49,587 nt of DNA from Laspinema palackyanum D2a. Its GTDB lineage: Bacteria > Cyanobacteriota > Cyanobacteriia > Cyanobacteriales > Laspinemataceae. Both the position numbers and the translations under genes were made by a program. A model generated the notes under the pieces. The model made no database searches. It was not told the DNA's origin and worked only from the letters and a program-made list of their open reading frames with translations. The stretch lies in NCBI GenBank assembly GCA_025370845.1, contig JAMXFF010000020.1, positions 77,803-127,389 on the forward strand, given 5' to 3'. Shown here piece by piece: positions 41,571-49,587 of the stretch. Positions within the stretch are counted from its first letter, which is position 1. The number at the start of each line of letters is the position of its first letter.

Positions 41571-44500
41571 ATGATCCCCTTAGAACTGAGTTTAAAAAAC
41601 TTTCTGAGCTATCGCGAAGCTACCCTCGACTTTCATGGGTTGCATACCGCCTGTATTTGTGGACCAAATGGTGCCGGAAAATCCTCCCTTTTGGAAGCCC
41701 TCGCCTGGTCCCTCTGGGGAAATAGTCGCGCGGGCACCGAGGACGATATTATTCATAGCGGGGAAATGGAAGCGCGGGTGGATTTTACCTTCCAAACCAA
41801 TCAGCAAATCTATCGGGTCATTCGTTCTCGCCAACGGGGTCAATCCAGTGCGCTGGAATTTCAAGTGGCGACGACTTCGGAGGATTTGACTCCCAATCAA
41901 CTGGAAAATTTGGCCTTTCGCTCGTTAACCGAGAAGGGTTTACGAGCCACTCAGGATAAAATTATCCAACATATTAAGCTCGATTACGAAACCTTTACTA
42001 ATTCATCTTACCTGCGCCAAGGTCGAGCGGATGAGTTCATGTTGAAACGACCCTCGGAACGTAAGCAGGTATTGGCAACTCTGCTGAGGTTGGACCATTA
42101 CGATGAGTTGGCAGAACAGGCAAAAGACCGATCGCGGGAAGCAAAGGGTCAAGTTCAGTTGCTGGAACAAAGTTTAGCCTCGTTGCAGCAACGATTACAA
42201 GAAACCATCGCGATCGCCCAAAATCTGGACCAGGTGGAGGCGCAAATTCTCCAGGGTCAAGAGCAAGTGAACCAGCAGCGATCGCAATTGCAACAGTTCC
42301 AACAACTTCAACTCCAGCGCCAAAACTGGCAACAGCAAATTACCCATCACCAGGACCGCGATCGCCACTTAAAGGACGACTGCGATCGCACCCAACAAGA
42401 ACTCAATCTCAATCATCGTCGTCGCCAAGAATTAGAGGCACTCCTCAAACAAGAGGGTGAAATTTTGGCGGGATATCATCAATATCAGCAATTACAAGCG
42501 CAGGAAGAAGTTCAAGCCTCCAAATTCCAATCCTATCAACAAGCGACTCAACAGCGTCAGCAATTACAGGACCAGGAACGCAAAACCCTCGCTTCCCTGG
42601 AATCCCAAATTTCTTCGACTCAAGGGGAATTGGAGTATATTCGCCGCCAGGAAGCGGAACTGGTGGAGATTCTGAATAAAGCGCCGGAAGTGGAAGCGGC
42701 GATCGCGAAATTACAACAAGCGCGCGATCGGCTCACTTATTTGGATGAGCTGCATACGCGAGTCAAACCCTTGATGACTCGACAACAAACCCTACAAGTC
42801 GAACTCGATCGCCTTCGCACTCGGTTATCGGCACGCCTGGAAGAAATTGCCGGTCAAATTCATCGCCTGGAACTGGAACAAGATAACAGCTATGTTTTAG
42901 AGGACAGTCTGGGAGAAGTGGCGATCGCCATTAATGCCTTAGAGAAAAAACGAGTCTATCAACAACGGGTGCGAGAAAAAGGTTTAGAACGCCGCAGCTT
43001 TATGGAACGGCTGATGGCACAAACTTCCGATTATGAAACTCAACTGGCAGCGGTGACGCAAAAAATCCAGATGTTGCAAGTCCCCGATGCACTTTGTCCC
43101 TTGTGTGACAGACCCTTGGATGAACATCATTGGGATTTAGTGATTGAAAAGCAGAAAGCGCAGGAACAAGGGCTGATCAATCAGATGTGGGTGTTGAAGG
43201 AACAACTGGCAACGAGCGATCGGGAAATTCAAATTCTGCGCCAGGAGTATCGGGAACTGGAGGAAGAGTTAAAACACTACAACGCCTTGCGGGAACGTCG
43301 GGGACAATTACAGGCTCAAATAGATGCAACTTTGGCCTCCCGCGATCGTTTACAACATCTCACTATAGAAAAACAACAGTTAGAACAGGCTTTACATACG
43401 GGAAGTTTTGCAGGAGAATTATACCATGAATTGCAACAGGTGGAGCAGTCCCTGCAACAGTTAAATTACAATGACCAAGACCGCAGTTTGGCTCTGAATG
43501 AGGAAAAACGCTGGCGTTGGGGGGAAATTAAGCAAGGGCAAATTCAGCAATCCCAACGGCAAATGGCCCAATTACAAATGCGAAAGCCGGAGTTAGAACA
43601 ACGACTAGGGCAATTACAAGCTGCATTACAGCAGCAACAAACGAATTCCCCTTTGCAACAGCAGATTGCCTTGCTCGATCGCCACTTACAAACCATCGGC
43701 TATGACCCCCAGGAACATAATCGCCTGCGAGGTGCGTTAAGAAACGGGCAACTCTGGCTAGGACGACTGGAGGAGTTAAAGCAAGCACAGCAACAATATC
43801 CCCAGATTGAACAGCGGATTGGGGAGTTAACTCGGCAGTTGGAGGCGCGATCCGGCGATCGCACTGTGGTTCGCCAGCAGATTCAAGCCCTGCATCAGCA
43901 ACTTCAGGACCTCCCCGACCCTGGCGATCGCATTAAAGCGACAGAAAAACAAATCCAGCTTTTGCGCTCCTCCCTGGATAGTTTACTGGCAACCAAAGGA
44001 CGTTTGCAACAACAACAACAGCATCTCGCCGCACTCCAAAGTCAGTCGGAAGAACAACGCAAACAACTGGAAACCTCTCGTCGTCAAGAACGGGTGTATC
44101 GGGAACTGGCAACGGCATTTGGCAAAAATGGCATCCAAGCCTTGATGATTGAAAATGTGTTGCCACAGTTGGAGGGAGAAACCAATCAGATTCTATCTCG
44201 CCTCAGTGGCAATCAACTCCATGTGCAATTTGTGACTCAGCGCGCTACTCGGGGACGCAGCAAAAAAAATACCAAATTAATTGATACCTTGGATATTTTA
44301 ATTGCTGATGCCCGAGGGACGAGAGCCTATGAAACCTATTCCGGAGGGGAAGCATTTAGGATTAATTTTGCGATTCGCTTAGCCTTAGCGCGATTACTCG
44401 CTCATCGGGCGGGAACTTCGTTACAAATGTTAATTGTGGATGAAGGATTTGGAACACAGGACCGAGAAGGATGCGATCGCCTGATTGCGGCGATTAATGC

Positions 44501-44624
44501 GATCGCCTCGGAATTTGCCTGCATTTTAACGGTGACCCATATGCCGCAATTTCGCGAAGCCTTTCAAGCGCGCATTGAAGTCAGCAAAAATCAACATGGT
44601 TCTCAACTGAGTTTATCCGTTTAA
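41571..44624 (+). CDS. sbcC: SbcC, Rad50-like ATPase subunit of an exonuclease
   Basis: A 1017-residue SMC-like ATPase that processes DNA hairpins and double-strand ends together with SbcD. Walker A is GPNGAGKSSLLEAL near residue 31. A Q-loop-like YLRQGRADEF lies near 147. Two long coiled-coil regions, rich in Gln and Leu (180-500 and 530-870), flank a zinc hook CPLC (509-512). The C-terminal ABC signature is YSGGEAFRINFAIRLALARLL, and the Walker B motif is LIVDEGFGTQD. sbcD is not in the window. The gene is single, with the ATG at 41571. Confidence 0.95.
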   Translation: MIPLELSLKNFLSYREATLDFHGLHTACICGPNGAGKSSLLEALAWSLWGNSRAGTEDDIIHSGEMEARVDFTFQTNQQIYRVIRSRQRGQSSALEFQVATTSEDLTPNQLENLAFRSLTEKGLRATQDKIIQHIKLDYETFTNSSYLRQGRADEFMLKRPSERKQVLATLLRLDHYDELAEQAKDRSREAKGQVQLLEQSLASLQQRLQETIAIAQNLDQVEAQILQGQEQVNQQRSQLQQFQQLQLQRQNWQQQITHHQDRDRHLKDDCDRTQQELNLNHRRRQELEALLKQEGEILAGYHQYQQLQAQEEVQASKFQSYQQATQQRQQLQDQERKTLASLESQISSTQGELEYIRRQEAELVEILNKAPEVEAAIAKLQQARDRLTYLDELHTRVKPLMTRQQTLQVELDRLRTRLSARLEEIAGQIHRLELEQDNSYVLEDSLGEVAIAINALEKKRVYQQRVREKGLERRSFMERLMAQTSDYETQLAAVTQKIQMLQVPDALCPLCDRPLDEHHWDLVIEKQKAQEQGLINQMWVLKEQLATSDREIQILRQEYRELEEELKHYNALRERRGQLQAQIDATLASRDRLQHLTIEKQQLEQALHTGSFAGELYHELQQVEQSLQQLNYNDQDRSLALNEEKRWRWGEIKQGQIQQSQRQMAQLQMRKPELEQRLGQLQAALQQQQTNSPLQQQIALLDRHLQTIGYDPQEHNRLRGALRNGQLWLGRLEELKQAQQQYPQIEQRIGELTRQLEARSGDRTVVRQQIQALHQQLQDLPDPGDRIKATEKQIQLLRSSLDSLLATKGRLQQQQQHLAALQSQSEEQRKQLETSRRQERVYRELATAFGKNGIQALMIENVLPQLEGETNQILSRLSGNQLHVQFVTQRATRGRSKKNTKLIDTLDILIADARGTRAYETYSGGEAFRINFAIRLALARLLAHRAGTSLQMLIVDEGFGTQDREGCDRLIAAINAIASEFACILTVTHMPQFREAFQARIEVSKNQHGSQLSLSV

Positions 44625-45153
44625 TCACCATCTCCTGACAAATCCCGGGAATCGATCTCATCCCCCAAACCATTGGGGGCCTGCTTCTGTGGGACCTTTC
44701 CGGGACCGCGAGAAAGCAACCCACTTCCCCCATCGATTCATCCGTTGTCAGGGTGATTCACGAAGCGCCTCTCCATTCTGCGGAAGCCCGGTTCAACTCA
44801 CCCCACAGCGCCGGATCTTCTATCGCGATCGCCGCCCCCGCCGAGGCTGTCGGCTTTTTTCTCCCCAGCATTTCAGGATATGGTATCATTTTTTCTAGGG
44901 GAAAGGAGGCTTTGTTTGAAGTTATCTTATTAATTCAAACCCCCGAATTGCTCAGTCTAATCAGCTTCGTCAACCCCTAACTCCAGTCCTCCAGAATCGT
45001 TCAGTAACTTCAGTTAAATATCTGGGGTTTTCCCTCGAATTTCTGACGCTTACATGAGATTACTTCGGGAGAAAGCCTGATTGACGGAAACCGGATGCCT
45101 CCTTCGATAAATTAATGTAACCGACGTAATCCTTAGCATCTTGTGAATTTAAA
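44625..45153. other. Gene-free spacer
   Basis: About 530 bases with a small CCCCCAAACCATTGGGGG hairpin near 44664-44681 and no clear terminator or promoter. Short frames are not protein-like. Confidence 0.5.
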
Positions 45154-45480
45154 ATGGCAGTAAACTTGGAGCGCTTACAAGAGATTTCCGGTGGGGATCG
45201 TGAATTTGAACGAGAACTTTTACAAGCATTTGTCGAAGATGCTTGGGTCAGCCTCAATCTTCTGAAGAATTTCTTAGCCCTAAATGATTATTCCGCTTTT
45301 AGTAGTCAAGCCCACCAACTCAAAGGGTCTAGCGCCAATATGGGCATTACCGTTATCCAAAATATTGCCTTGGAACTCGATACAAAGGGACAGCAGCAAA
45401 ATATCCACGGAACTGAACCGGACCTAGAAAATATAGAAAAAATTCTGAATGAGCTAGAAGATTATCTCTCTAAAATTTGA
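45154..45480 (+). CDS. Stand-alone HPt domain protein
   Basis: A 108-residue four-helix phosphotransfer protein. The phosphoacceptor is H54 in QAHQLKGSSANMG, the classic HPt box. Its upstream helix has the MAVNLERLQEISGGDREFERELLQAFVED layout also seen at the HPt end of the hybrid kinase at 276. It could relay phosphate between a hybrid kinase and a regulator. It lies 725 bases before the triple-GAF kinase and could serve it, though that kinase has no receiver. The ATG at 45154 has no clear ribosome site. Confidence 0.9.
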   Translation: MAVNLERLQEISGGDREFERELLQAFVEDAWVSLNLLKNFLALNDYSAFSSQAHQLKGSSANMGITVIQNIALELDTKGQQQNIHGTEPDLENIEKILNELEDYLSKI

Positions 45481-46205
45481 GCGCTTTATGCGGGGTCACA
45501 ATCAGTCAGAATTGTTACCCCATTCCAATCCGAATCAGGGGTTGAGCAGGTGGGTCAAAAATCTCCCTATTCATCAGGTTTCGGCGGAATATCCCGATTA
45601 TTCCCAGGTTTCTAGGATGTGGGTGGGTACAGTTGGAGAGCCAAAAGACCCGAAACTGGCAGGATTTACGCTTCCTTTTGAGATATTTACCCTAAATGTA
45701 GAGGCGATTCGCTCCTGATGCCTCTACATTTAGGGGTTCATGTTAAATATTCGTAAATCCTGATCAGCAATTTGAATGGCTGTTAGTCTTGCCTTGGCGG
45801 AATTATGCCGGTGGCAGTAGCACCTCGAAGTTTACTGATCCCCCGATGCTCAAGGGTCACAAGTCTTGACGGAATTAAGTGTTCATGGTATTTTTTAAAG
45901 CTTTTCTAAGTCAATTCCAAAATTTTTATAAAGTAAATCATCACCAAGACAAACCTATGCAGGTTGATAAACGGTAGCATAAGCTACAATTTCAGGAGAA
46001 AAATCCGCCTAAATTTAAAGCCGTACCCCCTCCCAAATTTGAGGAATTGATGATAATTTTTACAAAATTTAAAATATCAGGGGATAAAAATAAATAATAA
46101 TAGAATCATCAGAAAACCCCGAGTTCTGTGCGGGGTACAGTCCCTCGTCGATTTAAGAAATTACACTCTAAGCGGCCCACCATGAGTATCGGTGAGGTGT
46201 TCTCC
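45481..46205. other. Gene-free spacer with a strong inverted repeat
   Basis: It contains the 16-bp inverted repeat at 45690-45735 and an AT-rich stretch before the kinase. No gene called. Confidence 0.5.
45690..45764. repeat. CCCTAAATGTAGAGGC inverted-repeat element, copy 2
   Basis: CCCTAAATGTAGAGGC (45690-45705) and GCCTCTACATTTAGGG (45720-45735) form a perfect 16-bp stem. It continues into TTCGTAAATCCTGA, the same tail as the copy at 22699-22768. Confidence 0.85.
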
Positions 46206-48956
46206 ATGTTAAATAGTTTTTTTTTGCTTCCCCGCGTCATCCCTACTGTCTCTCTGAGTAATCCGTTGGAACACAATAAGATAGAAGACCCCCAAAAGCG
46301 CAGCGCCTTGTTGCGAAAAGTCATCGACCAAATCTGGCAATCTCTGGAACTCAAAACGATCCTCCAGACAGCGGTGGATGAGATTGCCACAATGCTCAAC
46401 TTAGATGCCTGTAGTTTCTTGTGGTACTTTGAGCGCACGGAACGGGTGCAAGTGGTCTGCAAACGGGCCCGCAATCAGGAATTTGCAGCATTAGAGGGAA
46501 CGAAACCCCTCGCGGAGGTGGGATATCATCCCTTAGAGATTTTAGGCACCTCCGCCAGCGCGATCGCCCAAGGACAGATGGTGATCAGTTGCGGTCCCCT
46601 GAACGAGTCCCGGACCTTTGGTGCCATGACGCGCCTGATCTCCAATTGTCCCGTAGCGCGTCTCCCCCAGAACTTGATCCAGGGTGACAAAAATCATCCG
46701 TCCGCTTCTGCATCGGGGACACTGGATGCCCTGGCAAATTTGTTGGTTCCCGTGAAAGGACAGGAGGGATGGATCGGCTTTATCGCCTGTCTCTCACAGA
46801 ATTCCCGCACTTGGTCCACTGCCGAGGTGGAATTTGTCCAACTGCTCGCCCAACAACTGGAAATTGCCATTCGGCAAGCACAACTGTACGATCGCGTTCA
46901 AAAACAAGCACAAAGAGAGAGATTGGTCAATCAAATTGTTAACCAAACCCGTCAGAGTTTCGACCTGGAAACGATTTTAACCCAGGCGATCGCCCAACTG
47001 TTAGAAGCCTTAGAGGTCGATCGCTGCTTGATCCACCTCGTCGAAGATCGGGAAGAAGGGGTCACCGGCGATCTCCACCGTGAAGACTGTTTCTGGAATG
47101 CCGCTAACGATGTAGCCTTCCGCAGAGAGCATCTATTTGAAGTCTGTCGCCCCCCCTTTCCCTCCTCCATCGATGACTTTGATACCCACGGACCCATCAC
47201 CCAATGGACGATCGCCCATCGCGAAGAAGTCATCATTTCCGATGTCAGCGAAGACCCCCGCATCGGCAAGCAAAATGAAGAATACGACAAAGCCGAGATA
47301 AAATCCTCGATGGTTATGCCCGTACAAGCCAATGGCAGACTCCATGCGATTCTCTATATTAATCAATGTTCCCGAGTCCGTCAGTGGTCTAAACATGACC
47401 GCGAACTCGCCCGCGCCGTAGCGGATCAACTGGCGATTTCCATCCAACAAGCCTGCTTATATGCCCAAAAAAGCGCCACAATGGAGCGAGAATCTCTGTT
47501 GCGCTTGATTGGAGAACATATCCGCCGCACGTTAGATATCAATACCATCCTGCAAACCAGTACGCGGGAAGTGCGGCAATTATTGGGAGCCGATCGCGTT
47601 GCTATCTATCAGTTTAGCAAAGAAACCGCAGGCCAAATCGTTGTCGAAGAAAGTACCTCCCAACTCTGTCTGCGCGAAGCCGTCAAAGAACATGATTGCT
47701 TTTACCAAGAATGTGCCGACCAATTGCAATCGGCACAACAGCCTTTAGTTCGAGCGGTGGAAGATGTGTATAAAACCCACTGCGACGACGAATATCTCGC
47801 CTGTTGGCAACATTTACAAGTCCGGGCGAGTCTGAGCGTTCCCATCTCGCGGGGGAACAAGGTATGGGGACTGCTGATTGTCCATGAATGCCATAAACCC
47901 AGAGGATGGCGGACTTCTGAAATAGAACTGTTGGAGCAACTCGCCGATCAGTTGGCGATCGCCATCCATCAAGCGGAATTATACGATCGCGCCTGTGCCA
48001 ATGCGATCGCCGCTGAAACCAAAGCAGCAGAATTACAACAAGCCTTACGGCAACTCCAGGAAACCCAAGCACAACTGATTCAAAGCGAAAAAATGTCCAG
48101 TTTGGGTCAATTAGTCGCCGGAGTCGCCCACGAAATCAACAATCCGGTTAACTTTATCTATGGGAACTTATCTCATGTGGATGGATATGCCCAAGATATG
48201 CTGAAATTGATAGAAGCCTATCAGAAACGTTATCCTGACCCGGGCCCAGAAATCGAAGAAATCGCTGAAGAAATTGACCTGAAGTTTCTGCGAGAAGATA
48301 TGCCGAAAGTCCTCAATTCCATGAAAATTGGAGCCGATCGCATCCGAGAAATTGTCTTATCCTTGCGGAACTTCTCCCGCCTAGACCAAGCCGAAATGAA
48401 ATTTGCCAACCTCCATGAAGGGATTGATAACACCTTGCTGATTCTCCAAAACCGCTTGCGAGCCAAAGCCGGTCATTTGGGGATAGAGTTGGTCAAAGAC
48501 TATGGCAAACTGCCTCTAATTGAGTGCTATCCGGGACAACTCAATCAGGTGTTGATGAATATTCTCACCAATGGCATTGATGCCTTAGAGAGTTATAATG
48601 AAAGCCGATCCATTGAAGAAATTCGCCAAAACCCCAGCCGGATTAGCATTCGCACCCAATGGGTGAAGAAACAGGGACATAATGACCGGGTGATCATTGC
48701 GATCGGCGATAACGGACCGGGAATTCCGGACCACATCAAAGCGCGATTATTCGACCCATTTTTTACCACAAAAGCAGTGGGTAAAGGCACGGGATTAGGA
48801 CTCTCGATTAGTTATCAAATCATCGAGAAACATAAAGGGGCGATCGCCTGTATTTCTGAACCGGGAGAGGGAGCAGAATTTGTCATTGAAATTCCCGTCC
48901 GCCAATCCGAGAATGCGATCGTTGCCAAACCCCAACTCATGGCTGTCGGTTCCTAG
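46206..48956 (+). CDS. Triple-GAF sensor histidine kinase
   Basis: About 916 residues from the ATG at 46206, which has GTGAGG eight bases upstream. An ATG at 46182 and a GTG at 46128 are alternatives. Three GAF domains lie at about 35-230, 240-425 and 430-600. The third resembles cyanobacteriochrome-type GAFs but has Glu at the chromophore Cys position, so bilin binding is unlikely. A short coiled coil (about 605-630) follows, then HisKA with H642 (VAGVAHEINNPVNF) and an ATPase domain with QVLMNILTNGIDAL, GDNGPGIP and GKGTGLGLSI. There is no receiver. The free HPt gene lies upstream. Confidence 0.92.
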   Translation: MLNSFFLLPRVIPTVSLSNPLEHNKIEDPQKRSALLRKVIDQIWQSLELKTILQTAVDEIATMLNLDACSFLWYFERTERVQVVCKRARNQEFAALEGTKPLAEVGYHPLEILGTSASAIAQGQMVISCGPLNESRTFGAMTRLISNCPVARLPQNLIQGDKNHPSASASGTLDALANLLVPVKGQEGWIGFIACLSQNSRTWSTAEVEFVQLLAQQLEIAIRQAQLYDRVQKQAQRERLVNQIVNQTRQSFDLETILTQAIAQLLEALEVDRCLIHLVEDREEGVTGDLHREDCFWNAANDVAFRREHLFEVCRPPFPSSIDDFDTHGPITQWTIAHREEVIISDVSEDPRIGKQNEEYDKAEIKSSMVMPVQANGRLHAILYINQCSRVRQWSKHDRELARAVADQLAISIQQACLYAQKSATMERESLLRLIGEHIRRTLDINTILQTSTREVRQLLGADRVAIYQFSKETAGQIVVEESTSQLCLREAVKEHDCFYQECADQLQSAQQPLVRAVEDVYKTHCDDEYLACWQHLQVRASLSVPISRGNKVWGLLIVHECHKPRGWRTSEIELLEQLADQLAIAIHQAELYDRACANAIAAETKAAELQQALRQLQETQAQLIQSEKMSSLGQLVAGVAHEINNPVNFIYGNLSHVDGYAQDMLKLIEAYQKRYPDPGPEIEEIAEEIDLKFLREDMPKVLNSMKIGADRIREIVLSLRNFSRLDQAEMKFANLHEGIDNTLLILQNRLRAKAGHLGIELVKDYGKLPLIECYPGQLNQVLMNILTNGIDALESYNESRSIEEIRQNPSRISIRTQWVKKQGHNDRVIIAIGDNGPGIPDHIKARLFDPFFTTKAVGKGTGLGLSISYQIIEKHKGAIACISEPGEGAEFVIEIPVRQSENAIVAKPQLMAVGS

Positions 48957-48982
48957 GGGGAAACCCACTGCAAAAGACCCAT

Positions 48983-49076
48983 AAACCGGGTTTCTGTGAC
49001 CAGCTAATCGACCCAAATTTAGGCAAGAAACCCGGTTTCTGACCCCCAAAAAATGTTGACCAGAAACCAGGCTTCT
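48983..49076. repeat. AAACCGGGTTTCT inverted repeat
   Basis: AAACCGGGTTTCT (48983-48995) and AGAAACCCGGTTT (49026-49038) are perfect partners, with a degenerate third copy (49062-49076). It may stop kinase transcription. The same family occurs near 24320, 30716, 35826 and 36473. Confidence 0.85.
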
Positions 49077-49223
49077 GCCCTAATTATTATACCCAATCCG
49101 GGTATCAAAATTCCTTTTTAGAGTTTATCGCATAGCCGTCTTTTGGAGCAGGCTGAGTCCGCTTTTTTCCCCAGACTGCTTATGTCCGCCTGGAGTATCA
49201 ATCCCTGGGGATGTTGGTTTTTT

Positions 49224-49526
49224 TTAGAACATATCCGCCATCCAGGGATGCGGTCCCGAGAACAGTTGGGTGGCTACGGATAAAGCAGTGGGAGTTCCTT
49301 GAAGATGACCGTTTAAATAGAGTTGATGGGGGGTAAATAAGCCCGTATAAAGAGGCGCTAATCCTCGGATATCTAGGTGCAAGTCTCCGCGTCCTCCGGG
49401 AGTTACTTCTCCTCTGCCATTGGATACGGTAAGGATGAATTTTCCATTATTTTCAGACAAGATATTATCCTGTACTTCCAAGTGTAATTCTGCCTCTATA
49501 CCGAGGGGATAACGGGAGCATCCCAA
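49224..49526 (-). pseudogene. 5'-truncated Eis-like GNAT acetyltransferase (SCP2-like C-terminal domain)
   Basis: About 100 residues of the sterol-carrier-like C-terminal domain that ends Eis-type GNAT acetyltransferases: YPLGIEAELHLEVQDNILSENNGKFILTVSNGRGEVTPGG, DLHLDIRGLAPLYTG, and the final ATQLFSGPHPWMADMF. The full family protein is about 400 residues. Upstream of this piece the frame is closed by a stop near 49562 and the sequence becomes AT-rich and unlike the family, so the N-terminal part is missing here. A frameshift or an insertion is possible; the window ends 25 bases beyond that stop, so the rest may lie outside. Confidence 0.55.
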
Positions 49527-49587
49527 TTTTGTAAAAGGGGAAAAGTATGCTAAAATTTCCCTTTTATTTTAGCTGATCCCTATATTA

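Noticed and set aside
44689-44980. Two overlapping plus-strand frames after sbcC
   Set aside because: Composition is not protein-like, no family is recognised and they conflict with each other.
47740-47860. Bilin-binding site in the third GAF of the triple-GAF kinase
   Set aside because: When aligned on VRASLSVPI, the chromophore position is Glu and the nearby Cys is four residues out of place.

Overview
The window is a piece of a cyanobacterial chromosome. The octamer GCGATCGC (the HIP1 element) recurs in most genes and spacers. Many proteins are of cyanobacterial type: a CCB-like cytochrome b6f assembly protein, a DUF3155 protein, a Hik2/CSK-like kinase, GlgX, multi-GAF histidine kinases and several short conserved proteins. 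Dispersed intergenic palindromes of several families, together with complex signalling proteins, suggest a filamentous Oscillatoria-like organism. That rank is inference only. I found no rRNA, intact tRNA, CRISPR array, phage gene or intact transposase.

Layout. 1-6.1 kb: a large hybrid sensor kinase with a DXCF-type (cyanobacteriochrome-like) GAF domain, a membrane-anchored family-2 glycosyltransferase, then a striking nested inverted-repeat element. 6.1-12.5 kb: a small zinc-ribbon-like protein, a B12-binding radical SAM enzyme, TspO, a PQQ-type beta-propeller lipoprotein, a Deg/HtrA-type protease and a small secreted protein. 13-16.2 kb: a Uma2 protein, a two-gene ABC-2 exporter and a secreted protein. 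16.3-18.2 kb: a convergent pair, a C5-cytosine methyltransferase and a probable restriction enzyme. 18.4-21.7 kb: ergothioneine genes in the order egtC-egtB-egtD. 21.8-31.8 kb: a membrane-tethered dual-specificity phosphatase, two secreted proteins built from an unnamed Cys-pair repeat, a TolB-like lipoprotein, a gamma-glutamylcyclotransferase, a degenerate metallo-beta-lactamase-fold protein, two short proteins and a pentapeptide-repeat protein. 32-37.5 kb: a thioredoxin-fold protein, a strong promoter with a structured leader in front of glgX, a CCB-like protein and DUF3155. 38-49.6 kb: a Hik2-like kinase, a membrane protein, SbcC, a stand-alone HPt protein, a triple-GAF kinase and a 5'-truncated Eis-like fragment.

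How the genes work together. Three sensor kinases and two HPt modules (one fused, one free) point to multistep phosphorelays whose response regulators mostly lie elsewhere. egtB, egtC and egtD supply three of the ergothioneine steps. The nearby gamma-glutamylcyclotransferase acts in the same gamma-glutamyl thiol chemistry, though co-regulation is not shown.

Least explained parts: the nested foldback element at 5745-6102, the tandem Cys-pair repeat proteins at 23.0-26.0 kb, and the promoter-driven structured segment upstream of glgX.
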